From: Actinoalloteichus caeruleus DSM 43889
GTDB taxonomy: Bacteria; Actinomycetota; Actinomycetes; Mycobacteriales; Pseudonocardiaceae
NCBI RefSeq assembly: GCF_000429185.2
Contig: NZ_AUBJ02000001.1
Location: 2,418,001 to 2,482,000 of the forward strand
Length of the DNA: 64,000 nucleotides
Direction: 5' to 3'
Shown in pieces: positions 57,978-64,000 of the stretch (the stretch's first letter is position 1; each line of letters starts with the position of its first letter). The position numbers and the translations under genes are program-made. Below the pieces are notes generated by a model that did not search any database, was not told the DNA's origin, and saw only the letters and a program-made list of their open reading frames with translations.

Positions 57978-59119
57978 CCGGCCCGCTCCCCGTCCGCCTC
58001 GGCGACGCGCCGGGGGTCCGCGGCCATCGCGGTCTCGTAGACCCGCATCACCTGCCTGGCGACGACCGGCCAGTCGAAGGTCTCCACCTGCCGTCGCCCC
58101 TGGGCGGCGATCCCCGCCCGGTGGTCGTCGTCGTCGAGCAACCCGGCCAGCTCCCCGGCCAACGCGCCGGCGTCACCCACCGCGTGCAGCACCCCCGCAC
58201 CGCCACCCGCGAGGACCCGGCGGAACGCGTCCAGGTCACTGGCGAGCACCGCCGCGCCGGCGGCCATCGCCTCGGTCAGGATGATGCCGAAGCTCTCCCC
58301 CCCGGTGTTGGGCGCGCAGTAGACGTCGACGCTGCGCAGAGCCCGGGCCTTGGTCTCGTCGTCGACCTGGCCGAGCAGGTCGATCCGGGAGGCGAGCACC
58401 GGCCCGGCCGCCCGGAGCAGTTCCTCGCCGTCCCCCCGGCCCACGACCAGCAGCCGCAGGTCCGGCCGGTCGGGTGCGATGCGGCGCAACGCGTCGAGCA
58501 GGATCGGCATCCCCTTGCGGGGCTCGTCGAAGCGCCCCACGAAACCGACCGTCCCCCCGGCTCGTGGATAGCCGGCCAACGGGGCCGCCTCGGAGAAGAA
58601 CCCGACGTCCACCCCGTTCGGGATGAGCACCGCGTCCCCACCGAGGTGCTGGACCTGCACCCGCCGCGCCAGGTCGGACACGGCGATGCGGGCGGTGATC
58701 TTCTCCAGGAACGGCCGCAGCACACCCTGGAACGCCGTGAGCGCCCGCGACCGGGGCGTGGAGGTGTGGAAGGTCGCGACGATGGGCCCGTCGGCCACCA
58801 TCAGCGCCAGCAGCGCGAGGCTCGGCGCCACCGGCTCGTGCAGGTGCAGCACGTCGAACTCGTGTTCCCGCACCCAGCGCCGCACCCGGGCGAAGGACCT
58901 CGGCCCGAACGACAGCCTGGCCACCGAACCGTTGTAGGGGATGGCCAGCGACCGACCGGCGGAGGTGACGAACTCGGGGAGTTCTGCGTCCTCGGCCGCC
59001 GGGGCCAGCACGTCGACCTCGTGCCCCAGGCCGCGCAGCGTCGCGGCGAGGTCCGCGACGTGGGCCTGCACCCCGCCGGGCACCTCCAGCGAGTACGGGC
59101 AGACGAGTCCCACCCTCAC
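57974..59119 (-). CDS. pimA: Phosphatidylinositol alpha-mannosyltransferase
   Basis: 381 residues, GT4 glycosyltransferase that adds the first mannose to phosphatidylinositol. N-terminus RVGLVCPYSLEVPGGVQAHV is typical of PimA; also visible are LHLHEPVAPSL, the donor-binding GFVGRFDEPRKGMPILLDAL and ESFGIILTEAMAAGAAVLAS. The GTG at 59119 overlaps the acyltransferase stop by 4 bases and is preferred over a much longer open frame. Part of the pgsA-acyltransferase-pimA run that makes phosphatidylinositol mannosides. Confidence 0.93.
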   Translation of the reverse strand: MRVGLVCPYSLEVPGGVQAHVADLAATLRGLGHEVDVLAPAAEDAELPEFVTSAGRSLAIPYNGSVARLSFGPRSFARVRRWVREHEFDVLHLHEPVAPSLALLALMVADGPIVATFHTSTPRSRALTAFQGVLRPFLEKITARIAVSDLARRVQVQHLGGDAVLIPNGVDVGFFSEAAPLAGYPRAGGTVGFVGRFDEPRKGMPILLDALRRIAPDRPDLRLLVVGRGDGEELLRAAGPVLASRIDLLGQVDDETKARALRSVDVYCAPNTGGESFGIILTEAMAAGAAVLASDLDAFRRVLAGGGAGVLHAVGDAGALAGELAGLLDDDDHRAGIAAQGRRQVETFDWPVVARQVMRVYETAMAADPRRVAEADGERAG

Positions 59120-60105
59120 GGTCGCGGCTCCTTCACGGTCTCCCGACCGGTGCGCGGCGCCACCCGCGCGTCCCCCGGCTCCGCCCGCCGGCCGCGTGCC
59201 CGCAGGTCGGACAGCCACAGGGGCTGGAGCATGTGCCAGTCCTCGGGATGGCGGCCGATCTCCTCGGCGAACGCGTCCGCCACCGCTTGGGTCGCCCCGG
59301 CCACCCCGGCCGCGCCGCCCGCCGCCGCCACCGGCCGCGCGAACCGCAACCCCCAACCAGACGGGGTGAACCAGGTGGTCGCGGGCAGGAGGGTGGCCCC
59401 GGTGCGGGCCGCGAGCCAGGCCGGCCCGGCCGGCATCCTGGTCCGCTCCCCGAAGAAGTCGACCGGCACGCCCCCACTGCTGAGGTCCCGGTCGGCCACC
59501 AGGCACACGAGCCCGCCCGCACGGAGCCGCTCCAGCATGGTCATCATCGTGCGACGCCCACCATCGGCCGGCAGGATCTCGAACCCGAGCGACTCCCGGT
59601 AGGCGACGAACCGCTCGTACACGGATTCGGGGCGCAGCCGCTCGACGACCGTGGTCAGGCCCCCGTAGCGGTGGGCGGCCCACAGGCCAGCCATGTCCCA
59701 GTTCCCGCTGTGGGGCAGCGCGACGACCACCCCGCGCCCGGCGGACATCGCCTCGTCGAGGGCCGAGGGGTTCTCGATACCCCGGTCGAAGGTCCGGCGG
59801 ACGGCGGCGTGGTCCACGGCCGGCAACTGGAACGCCTCCCGCCAGTACCGCGCGTAGGAACGCATCGCCGTCCTCACCAGCCGCGCGAGCTCCGCCGGTC
59901 CCGCGTCGGGCACCACCCGGCGCAGGTTGCGGGCCAGCTGCCGGACCCCCCGGCCCCGCCGTTCGAAGGCCAGGTCGGCACCGAGGGTGAACAGCCGGTC
60001 GGCGAGAGGTGGCGGCACCGTCCGGACGAGCGCCCAGCCGGCCCCGTAGCCCCTGTCGGCCAGGGCGGCCCGCCAGTCGGCCCCCCGCGCGACCGTGTCA
60101 CTCAC
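59116..60105 (-). CDS. Phosphatidylinositol mannoside acyltransferase
   Basis: About 329 residues of the LpxL/HtrB-like lysophospholipid acyltransferase family. The catalytic HX4D is in VVALPHSGNWDMAGL; further segments are FEILPADGGRRTMMTM and LVADRDLSSGGVPVDFFGE, and WHMLQPLW near the end. The PIM-specific acyltransferase of mycobacteria is Rv2611c (PatA). The GTG at 60105 overlaps the pgsA stop by 4 bases. Confidence 0.92.
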   Translation of the reverse strand: MSDTVARGADWRAALADRGYGAGWALVRTVPPPLADRLFTLGADLAFERRGRGVRQLARNLRRVVPDAGPAELARLVRTAMRSYARYWREAFQLPAVDHAAVRRTFDRGIENPSALDEAMSAGRGVVVALPHSGNWDMAGLWAAHRYGGLTTVVERLRPESVYERFVAYRESLGFEILPADGGRRTMMTMLERLRAGGLVCLVADRDLSSGGVPVDFFGERTRMPAGPAWLAARTGATLLPATTWFTPSGWGLRFARPVAAAGGAAGVAGATQAVADAFAEEIGRHPEDWHMLQPLWLSDLRARGRRAEPGDARVAPRTGRETVKEPRP

Positions 60106-60713
60106 GCTGCGTTCTCCTTCGCGGATCGGTACACGGCGACCAGCCGCTGCACCACCGTAATCACCGAGAGCACCGCGAGGAGCCACAATGACGCGGGCAG
60201 CACGTAGGGAACGCCAAGACCGTGCAGTCCGACACCGACGAGTCCGAAGGTCAACCGTTCGGCGCGCTCCACCAACCCCCCGTCGGCGTTCAGCCCGGAC
60301 GCCTCGGCCCGCGCCTTGACGTAGGAGATGACCTGCCCGCTGACCAGGGACACCAGGGCCAGCGCCGCGAGCGTCGTGTCCTCGGCGAGGACGAAGCAGT
60401 ACCAGGTGATCGCGGCGAACAGCGCGCCGTCGGCGATCCGGTCGCAACAGGAGTCCAGCACCGCGCCGAACCTCGTGCCACCACCGTTGGCCCTGGCCAT
60501 CGCCCCGTCGAGCAGGTCGAAGAGCACGAACAGCGTCACGACGAAGGCGCCGAGGAAGAGGTGACCGGTCGGGATCAGCCAGAGCGCGCCGACGACGGTG
60601 CCGACCGTGCCGAAGACCGTGACCGCGTTGGGTGACAGGCCCCGCCGCACCAACCACGCGCCGACCGGGTCCGTCAGCCGCGACACCGGTGCGCGGGCGA
60701 AGATGTTGAGCAT
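60102..60713 (-). CDS. pgsA: Phosphatidylinositol phosphate synthase (CDP-alcohol phosphatidyltransferase)
   Basis: 203 residues. The family motif DG-x2-AR-x8-G-x3-D-x3-D is present in DLLDGAMARANGGGTRFG with AVLDSCCDRIAD. Membrane enzyme; in actinobacteria the gene in this place makes PI-phosphate from CDP-diacylglycerol and inositol phosphate. First gene of the pgsA-acyltransferase-pimA-Nudix run. Confidence 0.92.
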   Translation of the reverse strand: MLNIFARAPVSRLTDPVGAWLVRRGLSPNAVTVFGTVGTVVGALWLIPTGHLFLGAFVVTLFVLFDLLDGAMARANGGGTRFGAVLDSCCDRIADGALFAAITWYCFVLAEDTTLAALALVSLVSGQVISYVKARAEASGLNADGGLVERAERLTFGLVGVGLHGLGVPYVLPASLWLLAVLSVITVVQRLVAVYRSAKENAA

Positions 60714-61027
60714 CGCAGGAGGTAGTCCAGACCTGTTAGCAGGGAAGACCGTCGCTCCAGCCTAACGAGCCGGCCTCGGCGAGCGATCGGCAGCAGACCT
60801 CTCCCTATATAGCAGCACCGGCGCGGGGACGACCACCCATCGAACAGGACGGCCCCGAGGACGAGCGGCACCGGCGCCTCCCACTCCGGTCGAGCCCGGG
60901 CCAGGAGGCATGCGTTCCGTGACGGCGGGCACCCTACGAGGAGGACACGCGCACACGACGGCCCGCCCACCCGTCCCGCCGACCGCGGGACACCAGCGGG
61001 TCGTCACCGAGGGACCGGGAGGTCAAG
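60714..61027. other. Divergent promoter region between pgsA and the dehydrogenase gene
   Basis: 314 bases. An AT-rich patch (CTATATAGCAG at about 60803-60815) stands out and could hold a -10 element for pgsA or the dehydrogenase. No gene is supported. Confidence 0.45.
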
Positions 61028-62161
<1,134 letters not shown>

Positions 62162-62177
62162 GGACGCTGCCCCGGGG

Positions 62178-62723
62178 TCAGGCCGTGCGCCGCCAGGCCT
62201 CCGCCAACAGCGACCGGGTCTCACCGAGCAGTTGGGGGAGCACCTTGGTGTGCCCCACCACCGGCATGAAGTTGGCGTCCCCTCCCCACCGGGGAACGAC
62301 GTGCTGGTGCAGGTGGGCCGCGATGCCGGCACCGGCGACCGCCCCCTGGTTCATGCCCAGGTTGAACCCGTGGGGCGCCGAGGCCGCCCGCACCACCCGC
62401 ATCGCCCGCTGGGTGAACTCCGCGAACTCGACCGTCTCCGCCGAGTCCAGGTCCGTGTAGTCCGGGATGTGCCGGTAGGGCAACACCATCAGGTGCCCGG
62501 GGTTGTACGGGTACAGGTTGAGCACGGCGAACACGGTGCGCCCCCGCGCGATGACCAGGCCGTCCTCGTCGGCCAGGCCGAGCACCCGGCAGAAAGGGCA
62601 CCCGGCCTCGTCATCACCACCGGGTTTGTCCGCGCCCCGGATGTAGCTCATCCGGTGCGGCGTCCACAGCCGCTGGAGCGGGTCGGGGACCCCGACGCCC
62701 CGCTGCTCCTCGAACTCGGTCAT
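62178..62723 (-). CDS. HIT-family nucleotide hydrolase/transferase
   Basis: About 181 residues. Cys pair GCPFCRVLG, and the HIT motif [13 protein letters not shown] with the catalytic middle His. Typical members act on diadenosine tetraphosphate (Rv2613c in M. tuberculosis is an Ap4A phosphorylase). ATG at 62723 overlaps the thrS stop by 4 bases, as is usual. Confidence 0.92.
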   Translation of the reverse strand: MTEFEEQRGVGVPDPLQRLWTPHRMSYIRGADKPGGDDEAGCPFCRVLGLADEDGLVIARGRTVFAVLNLYPYNPGHLMVLPYRHIPDYTDLDSAETVEFAEFTQRAMRVVRAASAPHGFNLGMNQGAVAGAGIAAHLHQHVVPRWGGDANFMPVVGHTKVLPQLLGETRSLLAEAWRRTA

Positions 62724-64000
62724 CCAGCCGCCCCCGCCGGCTCGAAGGTCTCGGCCGTCGGGGAGCTGTTCTCCCGGCGCCCGATCCAGTCGGCGATGGC
62801 GGCGACGGCGGTCGCCACCGGCACCCCGTTGAGCTGGCCACCGTCGCGGAACCGGAAGGACACCGCGCCGTTCTCGACGTCGTTCGCTCCCGCCAGCACC
62901 ATGAACGGCACCTTCTGGGTGGTGTGGTTGCGGATCTTCTTCTGCATCCGGTCGTCGGAGGTGTCCACCTCGACCCGCACGCCCCTGCTCCGCAGCTCCT
63001 TGGCCACCCCGAGCAGGTGCTCGACGTGGTCGGAGGCGATCGGGATCCCCACCACCTGCACGGGGGCGAGCCATGCGGGGAAGGCGCCCCCGTAGTGCTC
63101 GGTGAGCACCCCGAAGAACCGCTCGATCGACCCGAACAGCGCGCGGTGCACCATCACCGGGCGCTGCCGGGACCCGTCCGGCGCCGTGTACTCCAGGTCG
63201 AAGCGGTCGGGCAGCTGCATGTCCACCTGGATCGTCGACATCTGCCAGGTGCGACCCAGGGCGTCGCGGGCCTGCACGGAGATCTTCGGCGCGTAGAACG
63301 CCGCGCCGCCCGGGTCGAGGACCAGTTCCAGACCGGAGGCCTCGGCCGCCGCCCGCAAGGCGTCGGTCGCCCGCTCCCAGTCCTCGTCCGAACCGACGTA
63401 CTTCTCCTCGTTCCTGGTCGACAGCTCGAGGTAGAAGTCGTCCAGCCCGTAGTCGCGCAGCAGGTCGAGCACGAAGGTCAACAACGACCGGATCTCGTCC
63501 TGCAGCTGGTCGGGGGTGCAGTAGATGTGCGCGTCGTCCTGCGTCATCCCGCGCACCCGGGTCAGCCCGTGCACCACACCGGACTTCTCGTAGCGGTAGA
63601 CGGAGCCGAACTCGAAGAGCCGCAGCGGCAGCTCCCGGTAGGAACGCCCGCGCGAGCGGTAGATCAGGTTGTGGAACGGGCAGTTCATCGGCTTGAGGTA
63701 GTAGTCCTGCCCCTGCCGGCGCACGACACCGTTCTCGTCCCGCTCCTCGTCGAGGTGCATGGCCGGGAACATGCCGTCCCGGTACCAGCCCAGGTGACCG
63801 GAGGTCTCGAACAGCGCGCCCTTGGTGATGTGCGGCGAGTAGACGAACTCGTAGCCGCCCTCCTCGTGCCGCCGGCGCGAGTAGTCCTCCAGTTCCCGGC
63901 GCACCAGCCCCCCCTTGGGGTGGAACACCGGCAGACCGGAGCCGACCTCGTCCGGGAAGCTGAACAGGTCCAGCTCGGCACCCAGCCGGCGGTGGTCCCG
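62720..64000 (-). CDS. thrS: Threonyl-tRNA synthetase (N-terminal part outside window)
   Basis: The C-terminal 426 residues are present; the TGS and editing domains lie beyond base 64000. Class II features: [20 protein letters not shown], the zinc Cys in [13 protein letters not shown], motif 2 [19 protein letters not shown], zinc-binding and aminoacylation [20 protein letters not shown] (motif 3). The anticodon domain ends [12 protein letters not shown]. The frame is open at the window edge. Followed by the HIT gene with a 4-base overlap. Confidence 0.95.
   Translation of the reverse strand, partial: RDHRRLGAELDLFSFPDEVGSGLPVFHPKGGLVRRELEDYSRRRHEEGGYEFVYSPHITKGALFETSGHLGWYRDGMFPAMHLDEERDENGVVRRQGQDYYLKPMNCPFHNLIYRSRGRSYRELPLRLFEFGSVYRYEKSGVVHGLTRVRGMTQDDAHIYCTPDQLQDEIRSLLTFVLDLLRDYGLDDFYLELSTRNEEKYVGSDEDWERATDALRAAAEASGLELVLDPGGAAFYAPKISVQARDALGRTWQMSTIQVDMQLPDRFDLEYTAPDGSRQRPVMVHRALFGSIERFFGVLTEHYGGAFPAWLAPVQVVGIPIASDHVEHLLGVAKELRSRGVRVEVDTSDDRMQKKIRNHTTQKVPFMVLAGANDVENGAVSFRFRDGGQLNGVPVATAVAAIADWIGRRENSSPTAETFEPAGAAG

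Overview
The window is 64 kb of very GC-rich DNA with closely packed genes, many GTG starts and frequent 4-base stop/start overlaps (GTGA, ATGA). Phosphatidylinositol mannoside genes (pgsA, acyltransferase, pimA), pdxS/pdxT, an iron box of the DtxR/IdeR type and a DasR-type dre site all point to a filamentous actinomycete (Actinomycetota). A family such as Pseudonocardiaceae is plausible, but the sequence alone does not settle the genus.

Most of the window follows the conserved actinobacterial order, read on the minus strand: thrS, HIT protein, pgsA, PIM acyltransferase, pimA, Nudix; then pdxS, pdxT, yebC, ruvC-ruvA-ruvB, yajC; then relA, with the cyclophilin on the plus strand, MBL hydrolase and hisS; then aspS, kinase-like protein and rarA; then DUF948, DUF6167, alaS, ruvX, mltG, aroE, a prepilin peptidase and aroC. 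Accessory blocks interrupt this backbone.

Block 1 (1.4-8.3 kb) holds PTS IIA/IIB divergent from a PTS IIC behind a dre-like operator, then a succinate dehydrogenase operon (sdhCAB) with a divergent LysR regulator. Block 2 (14.8-22.3 kb) is an iron-box-controlled operon for a citrate-hydroxamate siderophore, in the same order as rhbB-C-D-E-F of the rhizobactin 1021 cluster but without rhbA. Its first NIS synthetase is frameshifted. Block 3 (28.7-36.4 kb) holds a hypothetical protein, a beta-propeller, a radical SAM protein, an acyltransferase-3 protein and a YibE/F-like membrane protein. Block 4 (45.9-50.9 kb) holds a frameshifted Fpg/Nei glycosylase, a DUF4262 protein, and azlC (frameshifted)/azlD with a divergent XRE-cupin regulator placed between pdxT and pdxS. 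Block 5 (52.2-56.8 kb) holds an EF-G2-like gene with an internal deletion and a three-gene set: a membrane protein with a Gly/Ser/Cys tail (TIGR04222 type), a DUF692/MNIO oxidase, and a small SCO6045-like protein. That set is the best candidate for a poorly described peptide-modification system.

Two genome-level oddities stand out. First, secD, secF and apt, which normally sit between yajC and relA, are absent here; yajC is followed by a hairpin and then relA. Second, three genes each need exactly one extra base in a G/C run to be intact, which suggests either homopolymer base-calling errors or ongoing gene decay. No tRNA, rRNA, CRISPR array, insertion sequence or prophage was found.
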